Source: Acidobacteria bacterium AB60
Lineage (GTDB): Bacteria > Acidobacteriota > Terriglobia > Terriglobales > Acidobacteriaceae
NCBI GenBank assembly: GCA_008682415.1
Contig: VANK01000004.1
Location: forward strand, 310,001 to 374,000
DNA: 64,000 nt
Direction of reading: 5' to 3'
The translations under genes and the position numbers were made by a program. The notes beneath the pieces are model-generated. The model had not been told where the DNA came from. It saw only the letters and a list, made by a program, of their open reading frames with translations, and did not search any database. Below, piece by piece: positions 16,378 to 24,435 of this stretch. Every line of letters starts with the position of its first letter. Position 1 is the first letter of the stretch.

Positions 16378-17805
16378 CTACTGGGGCGGGGCGGAGGGGG
16401 ACGCGGCGGCGGTGGGGGCTTCGGCGGCGGGTTGGGCGGGGGCGGCGCCGCCCCAGTCGTAGAGCTGGAACTCGCGGATGTGGGCCTCGCTGGTGCTGGA
16501 GAGGATGTTGAGGCGGACGCGGCTGGCGGTGACGGCGGGGAAGCTGTCGATTTTTTTGTGGCCGATGGCCTGGCCGGTGACGATGGGCTGCCACTGCTGC
16601 TGGGTGTCGTCCCAGGCGTCGATGGAGTACTTCTGGATGTGCTGGCCGTCGTTGAGCCACTCCATGGTGAGGGCGTGGTCGAAGCGGACGGGGTGGTCGA
16701 AGTTGAGCTCGAGGACGGCCTGGTGGGAGCCGACGGGCGCGGACCAGAAGGTGTCGGGGTCATTGTCGAGGGCGGCGCTCATCTCGGGAGCGCTGGCGGA
16801 GACGCCGTAGGCGAGGTTGGTCTGGTAGCGCTCGCGGAGGGCATCGCCGAATTCCTTGAGGCGGGCGACGTCGACGGCGGGGAGGAGGCCGCGGTTGTCA
16901 GGGGCGACGCCGAGCATGAACTGGGCGCCGTGGCCGACGGAGCGGTCGTATTCGTCGAGGAGTTCGTCGAGGGACTTGAGGGACTTTTCGTCTTTGGGGT
17001 GCCAGAACCAGTGCTCCTTGCGGAGCGGGGTGTCGGCCTCGATGGGACGCCAGCGGCGGTAGCCGTGGCGGTCGATGACGTTCCAGTTCTCGTAGTCGAC
17101 GGAGCCGGACTCGGTGCCGACCCAGCGGGCGTCGGCGTACTCGAAGAGGCCGGTATCGGCAAAGACGACGGTGTTGGGCTGGTAGGTGCGGAGGGTCTCG
17201 ATGATCTTTTTGAAGTCGTAGACGTGGCCTTCGGAGCCGGCGCCGTCGAGCCAGAACTCGACCAGCTCGCCGTAGTTGGAGGCCAGTTCCGAGAGCTCGG
17301 CGTTGTAGTACTTGTCGTAGGCGGAGGCCTCGCGGTAGCGAGGATCGTGGCGGTCCCAGGGGGAGAGGTAGACGCCGAACTTGAGGCCGTACTTGCGCGC
17401 GGCGCGGGCCACGTCGCCGACGATGTCGCCCTTGCCGGCCTTCCAGGGGCTGCTCTTGATGCTGTAGGTGGTTTGGCCGGTGGGCCAGAGGCAGAAGCCG
17501 TCGTGGTGCTTGGCGACGAGGACGACGTAGCGGGCGCCGGAGTCGCGGATGGCCTCCATCCACTGGTCGGGATCGAACTGGGTGGGGTTGAAGACGGCGG
17601 CGGGGGCGGTGCCGTCGCCCCACTCGCGATCGAGGAAGGTGTTGGTGGAGAAGTGGAGGATGACGCCGAACTCGAGGTCCTGCCAGGCGGTCTGGTAGGG
17701 CGCGGGCATGATGGGGCCGGAGGCGTCCTGGGCGCGGACGGCGGTTGCCGGAGCAGCGAGAATGAGCAGCGGCAGAACCAGCCGCGACAGCCAACCCTTG
17801 TTCAT
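16378..17805 (-). CDS. Alpha-L-fucosidase, GH29, with C-terminal discoidin-like domain
   Basis: 475 residues with a Sec signal peptide (to about VRAQ, residue 26). GH29 signatures are VAKHHDGF (97-104), LSPWDRHD and EFWLDGAG, where Asp187 is the expected nucleophile. Residues about 350-450 read as an F5/8-type carbohydrate-binding module (MSAALDNDPDTFWSA, VRLNILSSTSEAHIREFQLY). The protein ends in an Ala/Pro-rich tail. It differs strongly from the enzyme at 1014-2360: Sec rather than Tat export, and an added domain. The two probably act on different linkages. The ATG has GGAG about 8 bases upstream. It stands alone, with accessory Rhs modules downstream. Confidence 0.9.
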   Translation of the reverse strand: MNKGWLSRLVLPLLILAAPATAVRAQDASGPIMPAPYQTAWQDLEFGVILHFSTNTFLDREWGDGTAPAAVFNPTQFDPDQWMEAIRDSGARYVVLVAKHHDGFCLWPTGQTTYSIKSSPWKAGKGDIVGDVARAARKYGLKFGVYLSPWDRHDPRYREASAYDKYYNAELSELASNYGELVEFWLDGAGSEGHVYDFKKIIETLRTYQPNTVVFADTGLFEYADARWVGTESGSVDYENWNVIDRHGYRRWRPIEADTPLRKEHWFWHPKDEKSLKSLDELLDEYDRSVGHGAQFMLGVAPDNRGLLPAVDVARLKEFGDALRERYQTNLAYGVSASAPEMSAALDNDPDTFWSAPVGSHQAVLELNFDHPVRFDHALTMEWLNDGQHIQKYSIDAWDDTQQQWQPIVTGQAIGHKKIDSFPAVTASRVRLNILSSTSEAHIREFQLYDWGGAAPAQPAAEAPTAAASPSAPPQ

Positions 17806-17878
17806 GGACGACTCTCCATTCGTGAATTATCGATAAGCGCGGAGTGCAAAGCCCCCTTGGGGTGAGCGAACCGTAGTA

Positions 17879-17948
17879 CGATCCCGCCCTAACGAGTTAG
17901 GACGGGGGACCCACGATCCCGCCGGAACAAGTTGGGACGGGGCACCCG
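17879..17948. repeat. Two tandem 35-bp hairpin repeats
   Basis: Two 35-bp units start at 17879 and 17914 (CGATCCCGCC...GACGGGG.ACCC). The first folds into CCCGCCCTAAC-GA-GTTAGGACGGG with one mismatch; the second keeps the shape with more changes. They are REP-like intergenic elements upstream of the fucosidase gene. Confidence 0.65.
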
Positions 17949-18098
17949 GGGACTCGTGCCTCTCTATGATTGCGGACTATTGTGCTTGGGGTCTTCGGTG
18001 CAGGTCAAATTACCGGAGGAAAGACGGGGAGCAAGCATTCAGCGGTTCTTACCACATACCCCGCAGGCGCCGCCTCGGAGAGTATCAGGTAGTGGCCG

Positions 18099-18350
18099 TC
18101 AATCGATTGCGTCTTCGGGGCGGGGCGGTTCGCCGCCTTTGCGGTTGAGTATGCGGCGAAAGGCCTTGCGGTCTGCGCGCGTCTTGTGTTCCTCAAAGAA
18201 CCGCTCGGTCTCCATGGCGGCGATTTTCTCCGCGGCAGCGATCACCAGGAATTGATTGAGGCTGGTGCCGTCGCGCTTGCTGATGGTTTCAAGGGCGGCT
18301 TTCAACGAGACGGGCAATCGCAAGGGAAAGGTGGAGACTCGGGTCGTCAT
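18099..18350 (-). CDS. Antitoxin-like protein (ribbon-helix-helix type)
   Basis: 83 residues: TFPLRLPVSLKAALETISKRDGTSLNQFLVIAAAEKIAAM, an N-terminal RHH/CopG-like DNA-binding segment of about 50 residues, followed by a charged tail that could wrap the toxin. Its ATG overlaps the stop of the PIN-domain gene upstream (ATGA at 18347-18350), so the toxin is translated first. Binding to the palindrome at 18781-18796 is expected from family behaviour. Confidence 0.8.
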   Translation of the reverse strand: MTTRVSTFPLRLPVSLKAALETISKRDGTSLNQFLVIAAAEKIAAMETERFFEEHKTRADRKAFRRILNRKGGEPPRPEDAID

Positions 18351-18766
18351 TTGTTGATTCTCCTTAGCGCTTCGGCGGGGCGGATAACGGCAATGCCGAA
18401 GTTGCGGGCTTCACGCAGATGGAATTCGTTGAAGGTGACGATGGCATCGGCCTGCCCGTTCACCGCTGCTTCCAGGACCAGTTCGTCGCCGGGATCGCGG
18501 AGCTGCGGACGCCACCGGAAAAACGACTTCACCGGTTCCGCTAATCCGATCAGGCCATCGATATAGATGCCCGCCTCCGATGCGCTGAGCCCCGATGCCA
18601 AGCGATGTTCCGCCAACATGCAGATGGCCTCATACTCAAGAGCGAGTGCGACGGTCAGGAGCATGACGGCTTTACCGGCGTCAATTCGCCGCAGCAACTC
18701 GGCGGACCCACCTCTCGGGCTTCGCATCGCAGCGACCACCACCTCGGTGTCGAGGACCAGCCTCAC
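18347..18766 (-). CDS. PIN-domain toxin (VapC-like ribonuclease)
   Basis: 139 residues with the PIN acidic set: VLDTEV (Asp6), an acidic residue in LEYEAI (about 44-46), RDPGDELVLEAA and ADAIVTFN. Such proteins cleave RNA and are held inactive by the partner antitoxin. It is of the COG1569-like type annotated as a putative toxin. The start is GTG (18764-18766); an ATG two bases upstream is out of frame. It precedes and overlaps the RHH protein, so the pair has toxin-first order. A perfect palindrome 14 bases upstream is the likely autoregulatory operator. Confidence 0.82.
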   Translation of the reverse strand: MRLVLDTEVVVAAMRSPRGGSAELLRRIDAGKAVMLLTVALALEYEAICMLAEHRLASGLSASEAGIYIDGLIGLAEPVKSFFRWRPQLRDPGDELVLEAAVNGQADAIVTFNEFHLREARNFGIAVIRPAEALRRINK

Positions 18767-18780
18767 ATCAGGATGATATC

Positions 18781-18796
18781 ACATCACGGGTGATGT
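18781..18796. promoter_or_regulatory. Operator of the PIN/RHH pair
   Basis: ACATCAC-GG-GTGATGT is a perfect 7-bp inverted repeat just upstream of the toxin start codon. A second, overlapping palindrome TGATATCA lies at 18774-18781. The position and symmetry fit the autoregulatory site of an RHH antitoxin. Confidence 0.6.
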
Positions 18797-18863
18797 TACA
18801 CCTCGTTGCGACTGGGACGAGCGCCTGAAGCACATTCCACTGAAACGCATCTTACCGATTGAG

Positions 18864-19694
18864 ATGCAGATACGAATTGGGTATCAGATTGAGTTTGACG
18901 TGCACGCTGTCACGCCGATGGTGGCATTGCTGCACGTGCACCCTTCGCGCGAGCGCGACCTGCTGGAGCCGGATACGCTCCGGATCGAACCGGGCGTCGA
19001 GGCCACCGAGTATCTTGACGGCTTTGGCAACCGCTGTACGCGCTTCGTCGCGCAGCCGGGGCCGCTGCGTCTAGCGAACTCGACGCTGATTGAGGACTCG
19101 GGTTTGCCGGACCAGGTGGACCTGCATGCGCGCGAGGTTCCGGTGGGTGAAGTGCCGAGCGAATACCTCTGCTACCTGTTGAATAGCCGGTATTGCGAAG
19201 TGGACCGCTTCGCCAACATTGCTTACGAGCTCTTCGGCCACGTGAATCCCGGGTGGGCGCGGGTTCAGGCGATCTGCGACTGGGTGCACGGCAAGGTGGC
19301 TTTCGGTTACCCGCATGCGCGGCCGACGAAATCGGCGCTTGATGTGTATACGGAGCGGGTGGGAGTTTGCCGGGACTTCCAGCACCTGGCCATCACGTTC
19401 TGCCGGGCCATGAATATTCCGGCGCGGTATGCCACGGGCTATTTAGGCGACATTGGGGTTCCCAAGGGCGGCGCAATGGATTTCAGCGCGTGGTTTGAGG
19501 TGTACCTGGGCGATCGCTGGTGGACCCTGGACGCGCGCCACAATCAGCCGCGGATCGGCCGGGTCCTGATGGCGGTGGGCCGGGACGCGTCGGATGTGGC
19601 CATCACCACCTCGTTTGGACAGACGACCCTGACGCAATTCTCGGTGGTCACCGACGAGGTTGTGGAGACGGCCAGCGTCCGCGCGGGTGAGTGA
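18864..19694 (+). CDS. Transglutaminase-like cysteine protein
   Basis: 276 residues, no signal peptide. An N-terminal beta-domain (about 1-90) is typical of bacterial transglutaminase/protease homologues. The core has VYTERVGVCRDFQHLAITFCRAMNIPARY with Cys169 as expected nucleophile and WWTLDARHN with Asp223. Where most relatives have HAW the sequence reads DFSAWFEVYL, so the catalytic His position carries Ser208. I recall this as a feature of one subfamily rather than a private mutation. Role unknown; related genes in other bacteria sit near circularly permuted ATP-grasp genes, none of which is seen here. Confidence 0.8.
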   Translation: MQIRIGYQIEFDVHAVTPMVALLHVHPSRERDLLEPDTLRIEPGVEATEYLDGFGNRCTRFVAQPGPLRLANSTLIEDSGLPDQVDLHAREVPVGEVPSEYLCYLLNSRYCEVDRFANIAYELFGHVNPGWARVQAICDWVHGKVAFGYPHARPTKSALDVYTERVGVCRDFQHLAITFCRAMNIPARYATGYLGDIGVPKGGAMDFSAWFEVYLGDRWWTLDARHNQPRIGRVLMAVGRDASDVAITTSFGQTTLTQFSVVTDEVVETASVRAGE

Positions 19695-19831
19695 CGCCGC
19701 TGCGGCTGGTGCTGTGACGCGAGCTTATTGTTGATGCAGGGTCGATGACCTTGCGGTCAGCGTCGCATGATGGACGCGAACTTCCCTGGAACCGATCAAC
19801 TGAACTCCTGTCTATCGTTTCAAGGTGCGCA

Positions 19832-20271
19832 GACTGGCCTCTCCTGTTTCTCCGGTTCAAGTATGTCGGCGACAGCAGCTTGAGAGAGGTGAGCAAAGTG
19901 CAAAGGCAACGGCAACTGCAGATCCCTCCGCCCGCTTCGCGTGCTACGGGATGACACTTCTTTGGGGAAGCCAACAGCTGCTCCGAGGTAATAACGAGCT
20001 TTGAGCAGCAAAGGTAAAGAACGAGCCTTGGGCAGCAAAAAATGGCGCTTCCGAGCTGGCTCTCCTGTTTCTGCGGTGAAGTGTGTTGGCGACAGCGGCT
20101 TGAGAGAGGTGCGCAAAGTGCAAAGGCAACGGCAACTGCAGATCCCTCCGCCCGCTTCGCGTGCTACGGGATGACACTTCTTTGGGGAAGCGAACAGCTG
20201 CTCCGAGGTAATAACGAGCTTTGAGCAGCAAAGGTAAACAACGAGCCTTGGGCAGCAAAGGTAAACAGTGA
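19832..20271. repeat. Tandem duplication of a block of about 220 bp
   Basis: Two adjacent copies begin near 19832 and 20053. The same landmark (GATCCCTCCGCCCGCTTCGC) is at 19921 and again at 20141, exactly 220 bases apart, and both copies share GGGATGACACTTCTTTGGGG and AGCAGCTGCTCCGAGG-like text with few differences. Part of the block recurs in altered form at about 44936-45010. Frames through it on the minus strand give repetitive, cysteine-rich translations that I do not regard as a gene. Confidence 0.85.
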
Positions 20272-20338
20272 GCCTTGGGCAGCAAAGGTAAACAGTGAGC
20301 CTTGGGCAGCAAAGGTAAACAACGAGCCTTGGGCAGCG
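20221..20338. repeat. 27-bp tandem repeat, four units plus a partial unit
   Basis: Units of the form TTGGGCAGCAAAGGTAAACA + GTGAGCC start at 20221, 20248, 20275 and 20302, with a 10-base partial unit at 20329. The equivalent place in the first 220-bp copy holds a single unit, so the array has expanded in the second copy only. Confidence 0.9.
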
Positions 20339-20342
20339 AAAA

Positions 20343-20371
20343 ATGGCGCTTCCGGGCGGAAGCGCCATTTT
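20343..20371. terminator. Bidirectional hairpin terminator after the inositol oxygenase gene
   Basis: ATGGCGCTTCC (20343-20353), loop GGGC, GGAAGCGCCAT (20358-20368): a perfect 11-bp stem flanked by A's on the left and TTT on the right. It lies 26 bases after the inositol oxygenase stop. A half copy (ATGGCGCTTCC) ends the first 220-bp repeat at 20042-20052. Confidence 0.75.
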
Positions 20372-20396
20372 GCTGTTGCTGGGGGGGTGAGGCTGG

Positions 20397-21260
20397 CTAC
20401 CAGTCGATCTGGGCGGGGAAGAACTCGGCGATGAGGTCGTCGTAGTAGGGCTTGAGCTCTTTGACATTGGGCTTGGCGGCGCCTTTGGAGTAGAGGTCGT
20501 AGGGGTTGAATTTCTTGACCCACGGGAACATGGTTTTGTCGTAGTCGGACATGAGGTGCTCATAGGCGCCCTGCTGGTGCCACGCGTAGAAGGAGTGGTA
20601 GCGGAGCATGTAGATGGCTTCGTCGGGCAGGTAGGGCTTGGCGACGTGGGCCATGTAGGCGTCATGTCCCCAGGACATGTGGAGGTTGTGGAGTCCGCAG
20701 TTGGGTTCGTAGATGCCGTACTTCGTCTGGAGCTCGGGGCGGTCCTTGTCGGGATTGGCGGCGAAGTATTCGGGGAAGACGATCTTGTCGGACCAGGCGC
20801 AGCCGACGGGGAAGGTGTCGCCGACGACCGCCCATTGGGGCTCGCCGTAGAGGCAGAGGACCTTGCCGAGGTCGTGGATGAAGCCGGCGAGGATCATCCA
20901 GCGGGGGTGGCCGTCGGCGCGGATGGCCTCGGAGGTCTGCATGAGGTGTTCGATCTGAGAGAGGTCGGTATCGGGGTCGCTTTCGTCGACCAGGGTATTG
21001 AGGTACTCGGCGGCCTCCCAGATGCTCTTCTTGCTCTTCTTGAGTGCGAAGTACTCCTTCTCCTTGGCGAGGACGAAGTCGAGGGTCTGGAACTGGTGAT
21101 TGAGGCGGTAGAACTCGGCGACGCCGGGCTGGGCGGCCGCGTCGTAGACGCGAAACTCCTCCTGGCTCTTGCCCTCGCGGTAACGTCCTGCTACGAACTC
21201 GCCCCAGCTGTCCTCGATGGGCAAGGCATGGTTTGCGGGCTTCGGCGCAACTGTCGCCAT
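20397..21260 (-). CDS. myo-Inositol oxygenase (MIOX)
   Basis: 287-residue full-length homologue of the di-iron MIOX best known from eukaryotes. MIOX cleaves myo-inositol with O2 to D-glucuronate. Diagnostic segments are ERP-free N-terminus aside: [26 protein letters not shown] (HD pair), [37 protein letters not shown] and [12 protein letters not shown], which supply the His/Asp metal ligands and a C-terminal FNPYDLYSK. The start at 21258-21260 is supported by GGAGGTCACC directly before it; a start four codons upstream would bury that site. No inositol transporter is adjacent. Its product could enter the uronate route encoded at 2.4-4.7 kb. Confidence 0.92.
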   Translation of the reverse strand: MATVAPKPANHALPIEDSWGEFVAGRYREGKSQEEFRVYDAAAQPGVAEFYRLNHQFQTLDFVLAKEKEYFALKKSKKSIWEAAEYLNTLVDESDPDTDLSQIEHLMQTSEAIRADGHPRWMILAGFIHDLGKVLCLYGEPQWAVVGDTFPVGCAWSDKIVFPEYFAANPDKDRPELQTKYGIYEPNCGLHNLHMSWGHDAYMAHVAKPYLPDEAIYMLRYHSFYAWHQQGAYEHLMSDYDKTMFPWVKKFNPYDLYSKGAAKPNVKELKPYYDDLIAEFFPAQIDW

Positions 21261-21678
21261 GGTGACCTCCAAGGCCTGCCTTTCGGCGGGCCATTATTGC
21301 CACCCTACTTGGGTCGCAGAGGAGATGCAAGTGAAAATCGGTACAGCGCGGGCGACACGGGACGGGGGCGCGGTAAAGGACTGAGACGAAGCCAGTAAGG
21401 CTGATTTGATGGGACGGGAAGGGCGGGGGCGGGGCGAGGGTGGAGATGAAGATATAACCGGATGGACCGGATCGGCCATCGGGGCTGAATTCATCCTGCC
21501 CGCGACCCGATCCTTCCGGGAATTTCTAAAGGTCTTTATGCCCTTGGGTAAAGACAGAGTAATGCGAGAGGGCGGGTTTTGGAGTGACATCAGTCACTCT
21601 GGTTTTAATTACTCGCCCGAAACGGGCGCTCTTTCCTGGTTACCTAGGTCATGCGGTCGCGTGTGCGCGGCAACCGGG
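21261..21678. other. Intergenic region with two hairpins
   Basis: 418 bases between the end of the secreted-protein gene (21679) and the inositol oxygenase start; I see no gene. It holds two palindromes: GAGTGAC-ATCA-GTCACTC (21582-21599) and CGCCCG-AAA-CGGGCG (21614-21628). These may terminate the upstream minus-strand operon. The inositol oxygenase promoter must lie nearer 21300-21500. Confidence 0.5.
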
Positions 21679-22701
21679 TTACCGTGCCACGGGCGCGGCG
21701 TTTGCGGCGATCTGGTCCATGGGCAGCTCAAGGGCGAAGAGGGAGACGTTGCCCTGATCGGCGTGCACCCACATGCCATGAAAGGCGTTGTGCAGTTCAG
21801 GGTGCTGGGCCAGGAGGGCGCTCATGATGTCGACGACCTGCTTGCGGGCGGCGGGGGGATCGCGGAGCTGGGCACTCTGGGTGGGATCGGGGGTGTAGTG
21901 GACGTCGAGATCGAGGCCGCCGAACTGGGTGGTCGTATCGACGGCTGCAAGCTGGAAGGTTGCGCCGTTTGCGTTGAGCGGGACGGGCTTGTCGGTGGGC
22001 AGGTTGTCGGGCTTGGCGTTGTTCCACTCGGTGCGAAGTTTTTCCAGATTGGGGCTGGAGAGGTTATCGAGGGGGGCCAGCAGGTCAGTGGCGAGCCGGT
22101 AGTAGAACCAGGCTGCCCATTTGGCGTTGGACTCGGCGTACTTGCGGGCGGAGACCCAGTACCAGAGGCCGTCGTGGCCGTTCTCGGTCATGGGCTTGGC
22201 GTAGAAGCCGGCCAGCATCCATTGTTTGGCGGGCGACTGCGCGAGGATGAGCGAGACCTGCTGGGGATCCTTGACGCCGGTGGCGTGGAGCAGGGCGAGC
22301 GCGTATTTGCCGGGGGGCAGGTTGTTGAAGTTGATCACGACCACGGGCGATCCGCAGAAGAACTGGGTGTTGGGGGCGCCGGGCTGGTCGGTGGAGGCGT
22401 CGAGGTCGTAGACGGCGTCGACGGTGATGGTGGCGGCGTTGACGAGGGGCGCGAGGCTCTGAACGGAGTTGGCGATGCCGCTGAAGTCGGCGGCCACGGC
22501 GGGCAGGGTGCTGGCCTTGAGGCCCTGCTGGTCGTTGTTCTGGACCTTGAGCATCATGGAGCGTGCGGCGTCGACCAGCGGGTTGCGGTCGGCGGGCGTC
22601 ATTTGTCCCTGGGTGATGCAATTGGCGGCCCAGGCTGCCTGGGAGAGGGCGACGGCAGCAGCAAGCGACAGGGCACTACGAATCCAACTCAGACGAGACA
22701 T
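21679..22701 (-). CDS. Secreted protein of unknown function
   Basis: 340 residues with a signal peptide (MSRLSWIRSALSLAAAVALSQAAWA) followed by a probably globular periplasmic domain. The start is set by GGAAGG upstream and the signal peptide directly after the ATG (22699-22701). Recognisable phrases are PVVVINFNNLPPGKYALALLHATG, QWMLAGFYAKPM and WYWVSARKYAESNAKWAAWFYY; they recur in acidobacterial proteins of no known function. It is the last gene of the minus-strand operon headed by the flippase at 26406, 91 bases after the kinase-like gene. A role in surface polysaccharide is inferred from position only. Confidence 0.8.
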   Translation of the reverse strand: MSRLSWIRSALSLAAAVALSQAAWAANCITQGQMTPADRNPLVDAARSMMLKVQNNDQQGLKASTLPAVAADFSGIANSVQSLAPLVNAATITVDAVYDLDASTDQPGAPNTQFFCGSPVVVINFNNLPPGKYALALLHATGVKDPQQVSLILAQSPAKQWMLAGFYAKPMTENGHDGLWYWVSARKYAESNAKWAAWFYYRLATDLLAPLDNLSSPNLEKLRTEWNNAKPDNLPTDKPVPLNANGATFQLAAVDTTTQFGGLDLDVHYTPDPTQSAQLRDPPAARKQVVDIMSALLAQHPELHNAFHGMWVHADQGNVSLFALELPMDQIAANAAPVAR

Positions 22702-22792
22702 ACCAGCCTTCCTTCTGCATAGCGTGGCCGGAGCAGGCGTGCTCCTGACGTATTTGGATGCGATCGAGCATTTCCGCGGCGACCCGGGCCGC

Positions 22793-23527
22793 TCAACCGG
22801 CTTTTTGCATGACCACCGGCTCGCGCTGGGCGATGCTGCCGGAGAGCGCTCCCAGGGCGTGGTGCAGGACCTCGCGCTGCACGTCATTGACCGGCATGGG
22901 CGGGATGACGGTGATGCCGCCCAGAATCCGGCTGAGGTCGTGGTAGCTCTGCCGGTTGAGGTAGATAAACTCGAGCGGGTACTCCGGCTTGCGGGCGCGG
23001 GCCTGCAGCGGGTCGGCGTCGAGGAGGTAGCTGACGTCGGGCCGGGGGACGATGAGGCGAGTGAGGCGCGCATAGGCCCGCATGATGGGGTTGCGAAGAT
23101 TGAGGTTCGCGAGCTCGTCGTAGAGATAGCGGTCGAAGATGATGAAATCGGCGCCGGAGCGCAGGGCGCGGCGAACGGCGCGGCGGGTGGAGAAGGCGTC
23201 GAGCAGGTAGAGAAATAACCGGACGCACGACATGGGCCAGCTGCGCACGTTTTTGTCGCGGCGGTTAACGGGCTTTTCCGGACTGCCCACGCCCTTCTCG
23301 CCTTTGAAGATGCGATGGCCGGCGTCTTCGCGCAGGCCGGTGAGGCAGGCGATTTCATCCCAGAAGGGCACGATGGAGACGCGCAGGCCCTGGTGGCGGA
23401 GGTAGGAGGCGAGGGCGCGGATCTGGGTGCTTTTGCCGGCGCCATCCACGCCGGAGAAGCTGACCACGGCGGCGCGACGTTTCGATTTGGATCCAGAAGC
23501 GTTCATGGGTTCAGAGGGTTCCCGCAT
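22793..23527 (-). CDS. Thymidylate-kinase-like P-loop protein
   Basis: About 244 residues. It has a Walker A motif (FSGVDGAGKSTQ), a DR(Y) motif (FIIFDRYLYDELAN) and PDVSYLLDADP, the pattern of thymidylate kinases. It is longer than a housekeeping Tmk and has an unusual basic insertion (KGVGSPEKPVNRRDKN) before the DRY motif. The ATG at 23525-23527 is two bases after the preceding stop; a second in-frame ATG at 23504-23506 is an alternative, and neither has a strong ribosome binding site. It is embedded in a polysaccharide operon, so it may act on a sugar or nucleotide other than dTMP. Function unproven. Confidence 0.75.
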   Translation of the reverse strand: MREPSEPMNASGSKSKRRAAVVSFSGVDGAGKSTQIRALASYLRHQGLRVSIVPFWDEIACLTGLREDAGHRIFKGEKGVGSPEKPVNRRDKNVRSWPMSCVRLFLYLLDAFSTRRAVRRALRSGADFIIFDRYLYDELANLNLRNPIMRAYARLTRLIVPRPDVSYLLDADPLQARARKPEYPLEFIYLNRQSYHDLSRILGGITVIPPMPVNDVQREVLHHALGALSGSIAQREPVVMQKAG

Positions 23528-23529
23528 GG

Positions 23530-23913
23530 TTACGGCCGCGACGAGCTGCCGCGCGACAGGGCGGCGACAGTTCCAACGGCGACGCCGGCGCCCACGATGA
23601 TGCCGACGCGAATGAGTATGGCCTTGCGGCGCTTCTGTTTTGCGGGAGCGATGACCGCGCCCGCGGGCCGGGAGGCGGCAACGCCGGTGGGCTTGGCGAC
23701 GGGCGCGGCGGCGGTGCCGACGGGATTCTGATTCTGCTGCGGCTGCATGGTGGAGCGGGAAGCCGGATCTGCGAGCTGCGGGGTGGGCGCATCGGGGGCC
23801 GGCGCTGGCTGTTGCTGCTGCAACGGAGAGGCCTGTGCCACGGGCAGGGCCAGCAGAAGAGCGAGAAGCGCAGCAATGGACGATTTGGCGAAGCGTGTTG
23901 TGGTGCTTGTCAT
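23530..23913 (-). CDS. Small Pro/Gln/Ala-rich envelope protein
   Basis: 127 residues: signal peptide (SSIAALLALLLALPVAQA), a low-complexity Pro/Gln/Ala linker (about 30-90), a basic patch KQKRRKA and a C-terminal transmembrane helix (ILIRVGIIVGAGVAVGTVAAL). The layout recalls small acidobacterial proteins with a terminal glycine-rich anchor helix. It lies between the STAS and kinase-like genes with gaps of 45 and 2 bases, so it belongs to the operon. No function can be assigned. Confidence 0.7.
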   Translation of the reverse strand: MTSTTTRFAKSSIAALLALLLALPVAQASPLQQQQPAPAPDAPTPQLADPASRSTMQPQQNQNPVGTAAAPVAKPTGVAASRPAGAVIAPAKQKRRKAILIRVGIIVGAGVAVGTVAALSRGSSSRP

Positions 23914-23958
23914 GTTCGTGCGTACCTCGAGTGTTTGGCGCGCATCCGATCGAGCGCG

Positions 23959-24414
23959 TCAGGCGGCATTGACGGACTGTTCGCGCTCGTCGCAAGACCT
24001 GGGCGGATGCGGCAGGGTGTGGGCGATGCGGCGCTGAAAGCTTTCTTCGGCGTCCGCCACCGTATCGAAGATCCGGAAGAGGCGATCGATGCGGGCGGAC
24101 TCCATGGCCTGACGCGCGGCCGGGGAGAGAGCGGCGAGGCGCACGTCGCCGTTGCGCTTGATGGCGCCTTCCAGGCAGCACAGGAGAAGGTGGAGGGCGT
24201 GAGGGTCCATCTCCTGCAGGCGGGAACAATCCAGGACGATACAGGGCCGTTCCACATTCATGCAGCTCTCCAGTTCACGAAAGAAGAGCCGCCCGCGTTT
24301 CATGTCCAGCTTTTCCGGCAGTTGTTTTACCGAAACAGCACGAGTCCGAGGTGTCATTCGCAAGCCCCAATCCAGGTTCTTCGAGTCTTTGCCAGGCAAC
24401 GCGATGAGTTTCAT
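23959..24414 (-). CDS. STAS-domain protein (anti-sigma-antagonist-like)
   Basis: 151 residues. The central part (CIVLDCSRLQEMDPHALHLLLCCLEGAIKRNGDVRLAAL) follows the STAS fold of SpoIIAA-like proteins. The residue phosphorylated in SpoIIAA (Ser in DSSG) is not conserved: the sequence reads MDPHAL. It may therefore work as a constitutive or non-phosphorylated binding partner. It starts 21 bases after the flippase stop. STAS proteins next to exopolysaccharide genes are known in other bacteria as regulators of production; that role here is inferred. Confidence 0.75.
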   Translation of the reverse strand: MKLIALPGKDSKNLDWGLRMTPRTRAVSVKQLPEKLDMKRGRLFFRELESCMNVERPCIVLDCSRLQEMDPHALHLLLCCLEGAIKRNGDVRLAALSPAARQAMESARIDRLFRIFDTVADAEESFQRRIAHTLPHPPRSCDEREQSVNAA

Positions 24415-24435
24415 ATCAAGACTTTCCGCAGTGGT

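Noticed and set aside
16097..16660. Possible upstream extension of the Rhs fragment
   Set aside because: The frame containing MTAPTTQQV passes the Rhs core in a different reading frame and overlaps the fucosidase gene; no YD repeats are encoded.
20221..20328. CRISPR array
   Set aside because: The 27-bp units are contiguous, without unique spacers, and no cas genes are present.
19820..20665. Minus-strand frames with Cys/Pro-rich repeated peptides
   Set aside because: They arise from translating the 220-bp and 27-bp DNA repeats and run into the inositol oxygenase gene in the wrong frame.
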